A DNA stretch of 64,000 bases from Prevotella sp. (GCA_017410365.1 JAFQQY010000009.1:113361-177360); one strand, 5' to 3'. Positions 1 to 9,821 are shown, numbered from the stretch's first letter. The notes: a model not told the origin generated them from the sequence alone. Numbers and translations are program-made.

Positions 1-1270
1 CGTTGAGGTTGGTATTAATCTCCTCCGGCAGTTCCACCCCAAATTCATTGCCAGTCTTCTCCATTGGCTTTGATAATCCTAATTTGTTGGCCATGGCAGA
101 TATAGTGGTACCCTGAATGATTAATGACACAATGGTGATAAAGAAGACGATATTGAATATCATATTGGCACCCTCAATACCTGCCACTACGGGATAGGTG
201 GCAAAAATGATTGGTACGGCACCTCGCAATCCAACCCACGATACAAACATACGCGAACGGGCTGTCATCTGCCTGAACGGCAACAGGCATAGAAAAACAC
301 TGAGCGGGCGACCGATGAATATCATAAAGATACCTATAAGCAACGCCACAAGAGCTACTTCAAGCATTTCATGAGGATTGACCAGCAGGCCAAGACAAAG
401 GAACATGATAATCTGGAACAACCAAGAAAGTCCGTCCATAAAGGTGGTTATTTCCTTACGATACTTAATCTTATTGTTGCCCACAATCATTCCCGCTACG
501 TACACGGCAAGGTAGCCATTGCCCTTGAAAAGGTCGGTGACAGAGAAAGTGAAAAACACGAATGCCAACAAGAGTATGGGATATAGCGACTGGTTGTCTA
601 TGTTCAGACGGTTGAGCATGAAGACTGCAGCACGACCTAATACATAGCCCAATGCTCCTCCGACGATAAACTGTATGGCAAACGATAGGGCGATGTCACC
701 ACCACTCATTCCCGAAGCCTGTACCAACTGTATAAGCACGATAGTAAGCATGTAGGCCATCGGGTCATTACTACCACTTTCCAATTCTAGCATCGGGCGC
801 AGATTATGCTTGAGATGGATGTTCTGTGAACGAAGGATAGCAAAGACCGAAGCTGAGTCTGTAGATGACATGGTGGCTGCCAACAGCAGCGAGGTTGTGA
901 CAGGGAATGCTATGTTTGACCATGACATTCCTGATATCCACCAGATGAAGAAGCCAGTGAAGAAGGCTGTCAACAGTACGCCTACGGTTGAAAGCATTAT
1001 GCCCTGGGCCAATATAGGACGTATGTCATTAAATCTGGTATCCATACCGCCTGAAAAAAGGATGATGCTTAGGGCCACCATGCCGATAAACTGTGCCTCG
1101 TCAGCGTTATGGAACTGAAGACCGAGGCCGTCGCTGCCGAAAACCATTCCTACGACAAGGAATAGCAACAAGGCTGGTACACCGAACTTGTAACCTGTCT
1201 TGCCTACGATGATACTCACAAAAAGGAGTATCGAACCTACTAATAATATATTTCCTGCCGTGAAAAACAT
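1..1270 (-). CDS. nhaP2: K+/H+ (CPA1-type) antiporter, NhaP2-like, partial
   Basis: Reverse-strand reading frame starting ATG at 1270 and still open at the left edge, so the C-terminus is missing. About 423 residues are visible. It is strongly hydrophobic with roughly 12 membrane segments. Cation/proton antiporter signatures are seen: FGVPALLLFLVVGMVFGSDG near the start, SSTDSASVFAILR, LELESGSNDPMAYML with the paired polar residues of the transport core, and FVSWVGLRGAVPIIFA. The family exchanges K+ or Na+ for protons in the inner membrane, and the full protein usually adds a cytoplasmic TrkA_C-like domain, which would lie outside the window. Only 3 bases separate it from the stop of the dipeptidyl peptidase gene upstream, so it is probably the last gene of that operon. 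The exact ion specificity is inferred. Confidence 0.88.
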   Translation of the reverse strand, partial: MFFTAGNILLVGSILLFVSIIVGKTGYKFGVPALLLFLVVGMVFGSDGLGLQFHNADEAQFIGMVALSIILFSGGMDTRFNDIRPILAQGIMLSTVGVLLTAFFTGFFIWWISGMSWSNIAFPVTTSLLLAATMSSTDSASVFAILRSQNIHLKHNLRPMLELESGSNDPMAYMLTIVLIQLVQASGMSGGDIALSFAIQFIVGGALGYVLGRAAVFMLNRLNIDNQSLYPILLLAFVFFTFSVTDLFKGNGYLAVYVAGMIVGNNKIKYRKEITTFMDGLSWLFQIIMFLCLGLLVNPHEMLEVALVALLIGIFMIFIGRPLSVFLCLLPFRQMTARSRMFVSWVGLRGAVPIIFATYPVVAGIEGANMIFNIVFFITIVSLIIQGTTISAMANKLGLSKPMEKTGNEFGVELPEEINTNLN

Positions 1271-1273
1271 TGT

Positions 1274-3457
1274 TTATTTCAGATAGTCTTCAAAATACTG
1301 GGTTATACGCTCGTGCAGATGCACGCTCTTGTGTCCCATCATGTTGTGTCCCTCGCCAGGATACACAAAGAAGTCAGGTTGGGTTCCTGCCTCTGTGCAG
1401 GCATTAAGGAACTGCAGGCAGTGTTGAGGAACCACCACAGGGTCGTTCATGCCAGTGATAATCTGCAACTTGCCCTTCAGATTTTTTGCCTTGTTTATCA
1501 GATTGCTGTTTTTGTAGCCTTCTGGATTAGCCTGCGGTGTGTCCATATAGCGTTCACCGTACATCACTTCGTACCACTCCCAGTTGATTACAGGGCCGCC
1601 GGCAACACCAACTTTGAATACATCGGGATAGGTGGTCATGAGCGAGGTTGTCATGAACCCTCCATAGCTCCAGCCGTGAACACCCAGACGTTCTTGGTCA
1701 ACACATTTCAGAGTCTTGAGATATTCTACTCCCTTCATCTGGTCTTTCATCTCCTCTACGCCAAGATTACGGAACGTTGCCTGTTCAAAGTCACGGCCAC
1801 GGTCACTAGAGCCACGGTTGTCAAGTATAAATAACAGATAGCCCTTCTGAGCCATATATGTCTCCCATGAGCGACTGGCCCAATGCCAACGTGCTTCAAC
1901 ATTGCGTGTACCTGGACCGCCATAGACGTATACAACGGTAGGATATTTCTTTTGGTTGTCAAAGTTGACGGGATAGACAATTCTGTAATACAGGTCCGTC
2001 TTACCGTCGGCAGCTTTTATGCTGCCCGATTGGTATTTCGGTACGTTGTAACCCTGCCATGGGTCGGCAGCACTGAATATCTCTCTCCGTTTTGCCGTTG
2101 TTGTGTTAATGATATCTATGTTGCGTGGTACGCTTGGTTCGCTGTAATGGTCGAAAAGCATCTTGCCTGATGCCGACAGGATTGGCGAATAGCTGTATGC
2201 AGCATGTACTCCCCTACCGTTGTCTAACAGCGTGCGTTTGCCGTTGCTTATGCTTACAGAATAAATATTGTTCTGCAGCGGACTACTTTCCGTAGATTTA
2301 ATAATTACATTTTTCTTGCTCTCATTGAAGCCTATAATGTCGAGCACCACCCACTGTCCTGATGTCAACTGCTTGAGCTGTTCACCTTTAGTATTAAACA
2401 GATAGAGATGGTTGTAGCCGTCTTTTTCGCTTTGCAATATGAACTTAGTGTTGTCCCAAGGCAAGAATGTTACGGGAGTTACAGGGTGAACATACTTGTC
2501 GTGATGCTCCTTGTAGAGCGTTGCTATCTTCTCGCCTGTTGCTGCGTCGTATGTATTCAGCTGAAAATCTGTCTGGTCGCGGTTCAGCTCTATCATGTAG
2601 ATGAGTCGTGAATCAGGACTCCATGCTATATTCGTGAAATAGCGGTCTGTAGGGTCGCCTGCCTTAAGATAAACCGTCTGGTCTGTCTTAAGGTCATACA
2701 CACCCACAGTTACCTTATGACTCGTCATGCCTGCCATAGGATACTTATCAGGTTCATATTCGGCAATCCTTGTGAAAGTATTCACCTGAGGATAGTCGGT
2801 CACCATACTTTGGTCCATTCGGTAGAAAGCCAATTTCTGTCCGTCGTTGCTCCAGAATGTTCCTTTATGTATTCCGAACTCATCGCGGTGTACGCTTTGT
2901 CCATAAACAATCTCACGACTACCGTCAGTTGTCAGTTTCCTGGTTTTGTTATCTGTATCTGTAACAAAGAGTTGGTTATCCTTGACAAAAGCCACAGCTC
3001 TCGATGCCGCATTCCAGTCGCTATGTGTCTCTCCTTTTCTGTCTTGTTGCCAAACAATCTTCTTCTCCTGCCAGTTATAAAGCATTCGCTGTTTACTGTT
3101 GCCTACAAGCACAAGCGGTTGTTCGCTGTATGGGAACTTAGCGCTCATTAGCGAATGGATGAGCTTTGCCTCTCCGCTTTCATCTACTCCTAAGGCTTTG
3201 TTTATGTCATCTATGCTAACTATAGTCTGCTTCTTGCCGCTTTTTGCATCAATGGTCATTATCTCTTCAGCATCGAGTTCCATAAGTTGGTCTCCCCACC
3301 ACGCAAGATACATGTTCTTTGGAATCATGTTATGGTAGTTGGTGCCGCCAAAGTTGAGATCTTCTAACGAGAATTCTTTCAGTTGTGCACTCATAGCAGA
3401 TGGAAAGGCGACAACCATCAAGGTCATCGCCAGTTTTATGATATTAATCTTCATCAT
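1274..3457 (-). CDS. S9 family dipeptidyl peptidase (DPP IV-like)
   Basis: Periplasmic serine exopeptidase that removes N-terminal dipeptides, probably feeding peptide catabolism. The 727-residue protein starts with a signal peptide (MMKINIIKLAMTLMVVAF, cleavage after SAMSAQ). An eight-bladed beta-propeller fills roughly residues 60-480 and an alpha/beta hydrolase domain follows. The catalytic serine is in GWSYGGF (about Ser597), with Asp672 in GMNDPVV and His704 in PGEGHNM. The DPP4 N-terminal motif can be followed through YGQSVHRDEFGI. The frame is open upstream to 3754, but that part lies inside the methyltransferase gene. The start was set at ATG 3457 (alternative ATG 3454) because the signal peptide begins there. 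It overlaps the 3' end of the methyltransferase by 14 bases, suggesting translational coupling. Confidence 0.93.
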   Translation of the reverse strand: MMKINIIKLAMTLMVVAFPSAMSAQLKEFSLEDLNFGGTNYHNMIPKNMYLAWWGDQLMELDAEEIMTIDAKSGKKQTIVSIDDINKALGVDESGEAKLIHSLMSAKFPYSEQPLVLVGNSKQRMLYNWQEKKIVWQQDRKGETHSDWNAASRAVAFVKDNQLFVTDTDNKTRKLTTDGSREIVYGQSVHRDEFGIHKGTFWSNDGQKLAFYRMDQSMVTDYPQVNTFTRIAEYEPDKYPMAGMTSHKVTVGVYDLKTDQTVYLKAGDPTDRYFTNIAWSPDSRLIYMIELNRDQTDFQLNTYDAATGEKIATLYKEHHDKYVHPVTPVTFLPWDNTKFILQSEKDGYNHLYLFNTKGEQLKQLTSGQWVVLDIIGFNESKKNVIIKSTESSPLQNNIYSVSISNGKRTLLDNGRGVHAAYSYSPILSASGKMLFDHYSEPSVPRNIDIINTTTAKRREIFSAADPWQGYNVPKYQSGSIKAADGKTDLYYRIVYPVNFDNQKKYPTVVYVYGGPGTRNVEARWHWASRSWETYMAQKGYLLFILDNRGSSDRGRDFEQATFRNLGVEEMKDQMKGVEYLKTLKCVDQERLGVHGWSYGGFMTTSLMTTYPDVFKVGVAGGPVINWEWYEVMYGERYMDTPQANPEGYKNSNLINKAKNLKGKLQIITGMNDPVVVPQHCLQFLNACTEAGTQPDFFVYPGEGHNMMGHKSVHLHERITQYFEDYLK

Positions 3458-5006
3458 TGTCAAATCTTCTGTTTTTCTTTCCAAAGTCGCGCTTGCTGCC
3501 TCGACCTCCCTTGTCAAATCGCTTGCCGCTACGGTCGAAACGTTCATGACCTCCACGGTTGTCGCGGTCTTCATATCTTTTCTCTCGTGGTTTACTATCG
3601 CGTCTTTCACTTCTGCGCTCGTCACGACCGTTACGTTTGTCGCCAAACTTTCCGCCCTTTCGTTCCCTGTCACCAAACTTTCGTCCGCCTCTGTCATCAT
3701 TATCTTCAAACTTACGACTGTGGAATGTGAATGAACGAATGTCGCCTTCTTCATTTTCTTCAGTTTCGCTCAGGCGCTTCTTAAACTCACGTTCTTTCTT
3801 GAAGCGATGCTTCTCTGACATCTGCTTCTTTTCCTCCTCTGTCTTCACAATACCACCCTCGCTGCGGAAGTCCTTCAATTTTCCGTCGAATATCTGGTAC
3901 TTGCGGAACTCGCACTCTAACGAACCGTTATACAGAGGTATCTTGATAGATGGTTTCAGACCAATTTGGTCAAAACACTCTTCACGATAGCTCAGCACCC
4001 AAGCATCGTTGTTTAGGAACTGATGCTTCAAGCGTTCGCCAATCATCTTATATGTGCCGAGCAAGTCTGGAGTTGAGATGCGCTCGCCGTAAGGAGGGTT
4101 TGTAACAAGAAGGCTCTTTTCTGCCGGTTGAGTGAAATTCTTGAAGTCGGCCTCCTCAATAGTGATGGTCGAGGTCAGCCCTGCCGCCTTGACATTGAGG
4201 CGTGCTGTGTTCACAGCCTTGATGTCTATATCATAGCCATAGATATGATGTTTGTATTCACGCTCCTGTGAATCGTCATTATAGATATCATCAAAGAGAT
4301 CTTTGTCGAAGTCAGGCCACTTTTCAAATGCATATTCCTTGCGGAATAGTCCCGGGGCCATATTATGGGCGATAAGGGCTGCCTCGATAGGAAGTGTACC
4401 CGAACCGCACATAGGGTCTATAAAGTCCGTATCACCCTGCCATCCGGTCATCAGTATCATACCGGCAGCAAGAACTTCGTTTAACGGTGCCTCAACACTC
4501 TCCTGACGGTAACCGCGTCGGTGCAAGCTCTCACCACTAGAATCGAGCGACAGTGTGCAGTCGTATTCTGCAATATGCATATTAAGGCGTATATCAGGAT
4601 TGGCGACACTGATGTTAGGTCGCTTGCCTTGAGTTTCGCGGAACTGGTCTACAATAGCATCCTTAACCTTGTAGGCTACAAACTTAGAATGGCGGAACTC
4701 ATCTGAGAATACCACTGAATCGACTGCGAAAGTCTTGTCTAGCGACAGGTACTGCGACCAGTCAATCTTCTTCACTTCATCATATACATCATCTGCCGAC
4801 TTTGCCTTAAAGTGCTTTATGGGCTTCAATATTCTGATGGCAGTGCGCAACTGAAAGTTGGCACGGTACATAAGTTCCTTATTGCCCGAAAACGACACCA
4901 TACGTCGTCCTATCTGTATGTCATTAGCACCCAATTGTGTCAGTTCCTTTGCCAATACGGGTTCCAATCCCATAAATGTTTTGGCAATCAATTCAAATTC
5001 TTCCAT
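3444..5006 (-). CDS. THUMP-domain class I RNA methyltransferase (RlmL-like) with RG-rich tail
   Basis: Predicted SAM-dependent guanine-N2 methyltransferase acting on 23S rRNA. The 520-residue protein has a THUMP RNA-binding domain at about residues 45-155. A Rossmann methyltransferase domain follows at about 165-385, with the SAM-binding segment DPMCGSGTLPIEAALIA and the catalytic VTNPPYGERIS loop. From about residue 400 there is a highly charged extension of some 120 residues rich in Arg, Gly, Lys, Asp and Glu. It has repeated GRKFGDR/GGKFGDK-like units, resembling RGG-type RNA-binding tails. The E. coli RlmL N-terminal half is related, but its second (RlmK) methyltransferase half is absent here. 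The gene sits in an operon, downstream of serine acetyltransferase (96-base gap) and overlapping the dipeptidyl peptidase gene. Confidence 0.9.
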   Translation of the reverse strand: MEEFELIAKTFMGLEPVLAKELTQLGANDIQIGRRMVSFSGNKELMYRANFQLRTAIRILKPIKHFKAKSADDVYDEVKKIDWSQYLSLDKTFAVDSVVFSDEFRHSKFVAYKVKDAIVDQFRETQGKRPNISVANPDIRLNMHIAEYDCTLSLDSSGESLHRRGYRQESVEAPLNEVLAAGMILMTGWQGDTDFIDPMCGSGTLPIEAALIAHNMAPGLFRKEYAFEKWPDFDKDLFDDIYNDDSQEREYKHHIYGYDIDIKAVNTARLNVKAAGLTSTITIEEADFKNFTQPAEKSLLVTNPPYGERISTPDLLGTYKMIGERLKHQFLNNDAWVLSYREECFDQIGLKPSIKIPLYNGSLECEFRKYQIFDGKLKDFRSEGGIVKTEEEKKQMSEKHRFKKEREFKKRLSETEENEEGDIRSFTFHSRKFEDNDDRGGRKFGDRERKGGKFGDKRNGRDERRSERRDSKPREKRYEDRDNRGGHERFDRSGKRFDKGGRGSKRDFGKKNRRFDNDED

Positions 5007-5102
5007 TTTATGTTGTGTTTTAAAGCTCCCTCCTGTCCATCCCTAATGGTTGGTATCAGAACACTGGGGCATTTCAAATGCTTAATGTTTTTATGTCAAT
5101 TA

Positions 5103-5990
5103 TTACTTCTTTACTTTCTTTGTCTTCGGTTCCATATCCTCTGTCACCCAGATATTTGCACCAACAACAGAGCCTTCGCCTATTGTTATTCTGCCCAGAA
5201 TAGTTGCATTAGAGTAGACGATGACATTATCTTCAAGTATCGGATGACGGGCTATACCTTTAATAGGATTTCCGTCTTGATCGAGCGGAAAACTCTTAGC
5301 ACCTAATGTAACACCTTGGTATAACTTCACGTTATTTCCTATGATACAAGTAGCACCTATCACGACACCTGTACCATGGTCTATAGTGAAATGGTGACCG
5401 ATTTGTGCCCCTGGATGAATATCAATACCGGTTTCTGAATGTGCCATTTCCGTGATTATTCGTGGTATGAGAGGAACTCCCAATACCAGCAGTTCGTGAG
5501 CTATGCGATAGTTGGTTATCGCCTTGATTACCGGATAACAGGATATTATCTCTCCGTAGCTTACCGCTGCAGGGTCGCCGTTGTAGGCAGCTTCCACGTC
5601 GGTGGCCAGTATACTGCGAATCCTTGGCAATCGCTCTATCATCTGCGCTGCTATGCCTTCTGCTTTATCCTGCAGTTCAACGATGTAAGCATTATCATCG
5701 TCTTTCACAGAGAAACACAAACCCGCCATCACCTGGTCGGCAAGCAACTTGTGCAGACGCTCAATGTTGACACCTATATGATAACGAATCGTACGGGTGT
5801 TTACAGATGATTTACCAAAATATCCGGGAAAAAGTATTGCTCTCGACAGACTTATTATTTCTTCAAGCGCCTTACCTGAAGGCAGAGGATTGCCGTCATT
5901 GTGCTGGTGGAAAAGACCCTCAAGCGATTCTGGTGTAGATAGTTCGTCTACCGTCTGGGTCAAAATATGAGTGTAGTTTAAAGTACTCAT
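5103..5990 (-). CDS. cysE: serine O-acetyltransferase
   Basis: Makes O-acetylserine from L-serine and acetyl-CoA, the committed step of cysteine synthesis. The 295-residue protein has a long helical N-terminal domain (about 1-175) followed by a left-handed beta-helix of hexapeptide repeats (DIHPGAQIGHHFTIDHGTGV and IGATCIIGNNVKLYQGVTLG). The His in DHGTGVVIG and the preceding Asp form the expected active site. Bacteroidales serine acetyltransferases have this longer, EpsC-like N-terminus. The frame can be opened to a TTG at 6005, but ATG 5990 gives a conventional start (MSTLNYTHIL). Its promoter is seen at 6019-6049. It is the first gene of the leftward operon ending in the antiporter. Confidence 0.92.
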   Translation of the reverse strand: MSTLNYTHILTQTVDELSTPESLEGLFHQHNDGNPLPSGKALEEIISLSRAILFPGYFGKSSVNTRTIRYHIGVNIERLHKLLADQVMAGLCFSVKDDDNAYIVELQDKAEGIAAQMIERLPRIRSILATDVEAAYNGDPAAVSYGEIISCYPVIKAITNYRIAHELLVLGVPLIPRIITEMAHSETGIDIHPGAQIGHHFTIDHGTGVVIGATCIIGNNVKLYQGVTLGAKSFPLDQDGNPIKGIARHPILEDNVIVYSNATILGRITIGEGSVVGANIWVTEDMEPKTKKVKK

Positions 5991-6018
5991 CTGTCGTTGT
6001 GTCAATATTTAGTGGGCA

Positions 6019-6049
6019 CAAAGTTACACTAAAGCAATCAAATATCAAA
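6019..6049 (-). promoter_or_regulatory. Bacteroidota promoter of the cysE operon
   Basis: On the minus strand, TTTG (6046-6049) is followed after exactly 19 bases by TAACTTTG (6019-6026). This matches the Bacteroides sigma-ABfr consensus TTTG-N19-TAnnTTTG. The expected transcription start falls around 6012, giving a leader of some 20 bases before ATG 5990. Confidence 0.8.
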
Positions 6050-6089
6050 AATTAATGTCATTTTTTTTCATTATTACAAATTAATTATG

Positions 6090-6097
6090 TAATTTTG
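6090..6097 (+). promoter_or_regulatory. -7 box for the orphan histidine kinase gene
   Basis: TAATTTTG fits TAnnTTTG. No clear TTTG -33 box lies 19-20 bases upstream; the upstream stretch is T-rich. A transcription start near 6104 would exclude the TTG at 6095 as a translation start and supports ATG 6125. Confidence 0.6.
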
Positions 6098-6124
6098 CCC
6101 ACAACTAAATTAACGGTTGGTAAG

Positions 6125-7393
6125 ATGACGGCTACTTGCTCTGTATTTCTATTTGCAGGAATCCCACACAGCACCACAATTCTTTTTTTGTGGGTGTTTG
6201 TTGCTGTAGTCACCATAGCCCTTTTGGCTATGCTTTATTACCAAGTGCGCAAGCACAAAAGACTGTCATTTGAAATTGGCCAACTGTCTGGCATGAAACG
6301 CCATACCGTTGAACACGAGATGGTGCTAAAAGCCATGAAACTGGTAACATGGCGCCTTGATGCACATACACGTCAAATTGTCTATGACAGTGATTTCCGC
6401 GATGCCCCCGACAGTTATGTTCCACAGCCAGGCATTCCTATTGAAGAATTTGTCAAGCAGTTCTCTGCCAAAGATGCTCCCATTATACAGAAAAAGCTCA
6501 TCGACCTTTGTGAAGGCAGGACTGAAGAATATCACGAGCAGCACCAAGTGAAGGCATCGCACGGAGACAGAATGTACTGGACAGAAAGTTTTGCTACCAT
6601 TGCCGAGCGTGATGCTGAGGGCAAACCTTCTGTAATTGTGGGTACTGCCATGCGCATAGATGAACGCAAGAAGTTGGAAACGGAACTCATAAGCGCCAGA
6701 ATAAAGGCCGAAGAGAGTGACCGCTTAAAATCGGCTTTCCTCAACAACATAAGCCACGAGATACGCACACCGCTCAATGCTATCGTGGGTTTCTCTGGTG
6801 TGTTGCAGTTTGCAGAAGACGATGAAGAGCGCGCCCATCTGGTGAGCCTCATCCAAGAAAACAACGACAAGTTGCTTAAGATATTCGAAGACGTGGTGAA
6901 CATGTCTTCTATAGAGGCTGGCGACGCTGAAATAGAAAAGACAGCGTTCGATGTCGATGCTGTAATACGCGAGTTGATCGAGGAAGCCAAAGAACATTTG
7001 AACGACCGACCAATCGATTTGTCTTATGTTTGCGAGAAGAGTCCGTTAATAATAACAAGCGACCCAGACAGAGTGAAAGGCATCGTCAACCATTTCCTTG
7101 ACAATGCCATAAAGTTTACAGACAAGGGCAGCATCACGGTAAGATGCGAATTTCAGCCGAATAACATGCTACGCATCTCTGTTAAAGACACAGGTAGGGG
7201 TATTGCGGAAGAAGACCTCGAAAGAATTTTTGACAGGTTTGTCAAGCTCGATGTCTTTGTTCAGGGTGTCGGACTGGGTCTCCCTGTATGCCGTTCGTTT
7301 GCAAATGCCATTGGCGGAAACGTTGGCGTAGAGTCTGTTGTTGGTAAAGGTTCTACATTCTGGCTTGACCTGCCTAGCAACGTGTTGAAGTAA
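6125..7393 (+). CDS. PAS-containing sensor histidine kinase (orphan)
   Basis: Membrane-anchored sensor kinase of 422 residues. One membrane segment (about residues 18-40, rich in Val/Ala/Leu) is followed by a short linker, a PAS-like sensory domain (about 65-185), HisKA with the phosphorylated His in NISHEIRTPLNAIVGF (His about 210), and a HATPase domain. The HATPase has the N box (FLDNAIKFTDKG), G1 box (DTGRGIAEEDLERIFDRF) and G2 box (QGVGLGLPVC). No receiver domain and no response regulator gene is adjacent, so its partner is unknown. The frame also opens at TTG 6095, but that codon overlaps the promoter -7 box, so ATG 6125 was chosen. It has its own promoter and is divergent from cysE across about 130 bases. 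Confidence 0.88.
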   Translation: MTATCSVFLFAGIPHSTTILFLWVFVAVVTIALLAMLYYQVRKHKRLSFEIGQLSGMKRHTVEHEMVLKAMKLVTWRLDAHTRQIVYDSDFRDAPDSYVPQPGIPIEEFVKQFSAKDAPIIQKKLIDLCEGRTEEYHEQHQVKASHGDRMYWTESFATIAERDAEGKPSVIVGTAMRIDERKKLETELISARIKAEESDRLKSAFLNNISHEIRTPLNAIVGFSGVLQFAEDDEERAHLVSLIQENNDKLLKIFEDVVNMSSIEAGDAEIEKTAFDVDAVIRELIEEAKEHLNDRPIDLSYVCEKSPLIITSDPDRVKGIVNHFLDNAIKFTDKGSITVRCEFQPNNMLRISVKDTGRGIAEEDLERIFDRFVKLDVFVQGVGLGLPVCRSFANAIGGNVGVESVVGKGSTFWLDLPSNVLK

Positions 7394-7513
7394 TTCTTAG
7401 AACCGAATTATTTTTGTTTCCATATTCATTAGCCTCCGCTCTTTATTTCCCACTTTATTTCAATTGTAACATAATTGAAACATTCCTTTAAACATCCTGT
7501 AACATCCATTTGA

Positions 7514-7521
7514 TAATTTTG
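7514..7521 (+). promoter_or_regulatory. -7 box for the phosphate transporter gene
   Basis: TAATTTTG matches TAnnTTTG and lies 27 bases before ATG 7549. The -33 region shows only TTTA rather than TTTG. Confidence 0.55.
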
Positions 7522-7548
7522 CAGCCGTAATTAGCATTAAGCATCATT

Positions 7549-9795
7549 ATGGAATTTATGTATTTGATTATCGTGGTCTTCCTGCTCATACTGGCAGTGT
7601 TCGACCTGTTTGCAGGTGTCAGCAATGACGCCGTAAACTTTATGAACTCCGCCATCGGAGCAAAAGTGGCACGTTTCAAGACTATTATGGCGGTAGCTGC
7701 CCTAGGCGTACTGGTGGGAGCGCTGATGAGTTCTGGCATGATGGATGTAGCGCGTAACGGCATCCTCCAGCCTGCCAGCTACACTTTCCACGAAGTGATG
7801 ATTGTTTTTCTGGCAGTAATGGTGTCCGATGTTATCATTCTCGACGTGTTCAATAGTCTCGGCATGCCAACATCTACCACAGTTTCGCTTGTGTTTGAGC
7901 TGCTCGGTGCAACATTCATTCTTGCCTTGATAAAAATGGCGGGCGATGCATCGCTCACATTCGACATGCTGCTAAATAGCGACAAGGCTCTTAGCGTCAC
8001 CGTCGCAATCTTTGTCAGCGTAGCCGTTGCTTTCTTCTTCGGAGTAATTGTACAATGGTTGGCACGATTGATATTTACATTTAATTACAAGAAAAATCTT
8101 CGCTATACTATTGGCATCTTCGGTGGTGTGGCATTTACCTTCCTTTCATATTTTATATTCATTAAGGGACTAAAAGGTTCGCCATTCGTGCCAGAAGATA
8201 CCCGTAGCTGGATTAATGCCAACACACCTTTGTTGCTTTCTGCTATTTTTGCAGCCTCCACGCTGATTATGCAGTTGCTGCATGCCATACGTGTCAACGT
8301 GTTTAAGATTATTGTACTCATGGGAACCTTTGCTCTTGCCATGGCCTTTGCCAGCAACGACTTGGTTAACTTCATTGGTATTCCACTTGCTGGTCTCGAC
8401 TCCTATCTCGACTTCACCGCCAACGGCAACGGCAATGCCGATTCGTTCCTTATGACCTCGCTCATGTCCAGTGCAAAGACCCCATTACTCTATCTAACCA
8501 TTGCCGGTGTGATAATGATAGTTGCCATGGCCACATCCAAGAAGGCACAGAATGTGGTTAAGACCAGTGTCGACTTGTCTCGACAGGATGAAGGCGACGA
8601 GATGTTCGGTTCTTCTAAGGCGGCCCGCAGCATTGTACGTGCCACTCAAGATGCCAACAGCACCATCATGCGCTATATTCCTAAAAGCATAATCGGATGG
8701 ATTGACCGCCGTTTCTGCAAGGAAGAAGTTATTCTGGCCGACGGTGCTGCTTTCGATGTCATCCGTGCTTCAGTCAACCTTGTACTTGCAGCTACACTAA
8801 TTGTAATTGGTACAAACTATAAATTACCGTTATCAACAACCTACGTAACATTCATGGTTGCCATGGGTTCTAGCCTTGCAGACCGTGCGTGGAGCCGTGA
8901 AAGTGCTGTATTCCGCGTTACTGGAGTGCTCAGTGTCATCGGCGGTTGGTTTATCACTGGCGGTGCAGCGTTTGCCGTTGGTGCAATAATCTGTGCAGTG
9001 ATGTATTTCGGTGGCTTCGTTGCCATGTTAATAGCCATTGGTGTTGTAATATACATCTTTATACGCAGCAATGTCAAAGCAGAAGACAAGTCAAAGGCAG
9101 ATAAGGGCAACGACGTATTCCGTCTGATGATGCGCACCCGCGATCCGGAAATTGTATGGGACCTCTTGCAGAAACACGTATCTCGCACACAGAGTTTTGT
9201 CAACCGCTTTGCCTTTGAACAATACAACAAGATTCTCGATGGACTGGCAAGGGAAAGTGTCAGCACACTCAATCATTGTCACCGCGAACTGAAAAACGAG
9301 CAGGAGCAACTGAAGAAATTCCGTCGCAAGGAGTTGCTCGCATTCCGTCGTGTTCCTGTTTCTATAGCCGTTGAACGCAACACGTGGTATCATCTAGGTG
9401 TAAATAGCGACGAGCAATTCATATATTGTCTCAAACGTATGCTCGAGCCAATAAAGGAGCACGTTGACAACAACTTCAACCCACTGCCAAAACTCTACGT
9501 CGACGAATTTGCCCCTATACGCCAAAGCGTGGCAGAACTTATGCAGCGCACAGATAACATGTTGGCAAGTTGTAAGTTTGAAGGTTATGAGCAGGTTCTC
9601 GTTGATGCAGATGCGGTGAAAGACGAATTGTCATTAATCCGCAAACGCCACTACGACCGCATGCAGAACGACCACGATGACAAGAACCTGAAGATTTCGC
9701 TCGTCTACCTGAACATCATACAGGAGACACAGGAGTTCCTCAGCATCATGCGCCACCAGCTGCGCGCCGGCAGTCGCTTCTTCGGAAATCTATAA
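7549..9795 (+). CDS. pit: PiT-family inorganic phosphate transporter with long C-terminal cytoplasmic domain
   Basis: Imports inorganic phosphate with a cation across the inner membrane. The two inverted PHO4 signatures are visible: LFAGVSNDAVNFMNSAIGAK near residue 20 and MAFASNDLVNFIGIPLAG near residue 265. About ten or more membrane segments extend to about residue 515. The protein is 748 residues, against about 500 for E. coli PitA. The extra 230 residues (from about 520) are soluble, charged and helical (for example ELKNEQEQLKKFRRKEL) and look PhoU/DUF47-like. That may be the regulatory module that other bacteria encode as a separate pap gene; this is inference. It is transcribed alone, between its own promoter and a strong terminator at 9822. 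Confidence 0.92.
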   Translation: MEFMYLIIVVFLLILAVFDLFAGVSNDAVNFMNSAIGAKVARFKTIMAVAALGVLVGALMSSGMMDVARNGILQPASYTFHEVMIVFLAVMVSDVIILDVFNSLGMPTSTTVSLVFELLGATFILALIKMAGDASLTFDMLLNSDKALSVTVAIFVSVAVAFFFGVIVQWLARLIFTFNYKKNLRYTIGIFGGVAFTFLSYFIFIKGLKGSPFVPEDTRSWINANTPLLLSAIFAASTLIMQLLHAIRVNVFKIIVLMGTFALAMAFASNDLVNFIGIPLAGLDSYLDFTANGNGNADSFLMTSLMSSAKTPLLYLTIAGVIMIVAMATSKKAQNVVKTSVDLSRQDEGDEMFGSSKAARSIVRATQDANSTIMRYIPKSIIGWIDRRFCKEEVILADGAAFDVIRASVNLVLAATLIVIGTNYKLPLSTTYVTFMVAMGSSLADRAWSRESAVFRVTGVLSVIGGWFITGGAAFAVGAIICAVMYFGGFVAMLIAIGVVIYIFIRSNVKAEDKSKADKGNDVFRLMMRTRDPEIVWDLLQKHVSRTQSFVNRFAFEQYNKILDGLARESVSTLNHCHRELKNEQEQLKKFRRKELLAFRRVPVSIAVERNTWYHLGVNSDEQFIYCLKRMLEPIKEHVDNNFNPLPKLYVDEFAPIRQSVAELMQRTDNMLASCKFEGYEQVLVDADAVKDELSLIRKRHYDRMQNDHDDKNLKISLVYLNIIQETQEFLSIMRHQLRAGSRFFGNL

Positions 9796-9821
9796 TTGAA
9801 TTTTATTGAATTATTCGAACT

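Noticed and set aside
1313-1834. 173-codon plus-strand frame
   Set aside because: Antisense to the dipeptidyl peptidase catalytic domain. The translated product is Cys/His/Val-rich without motifs.
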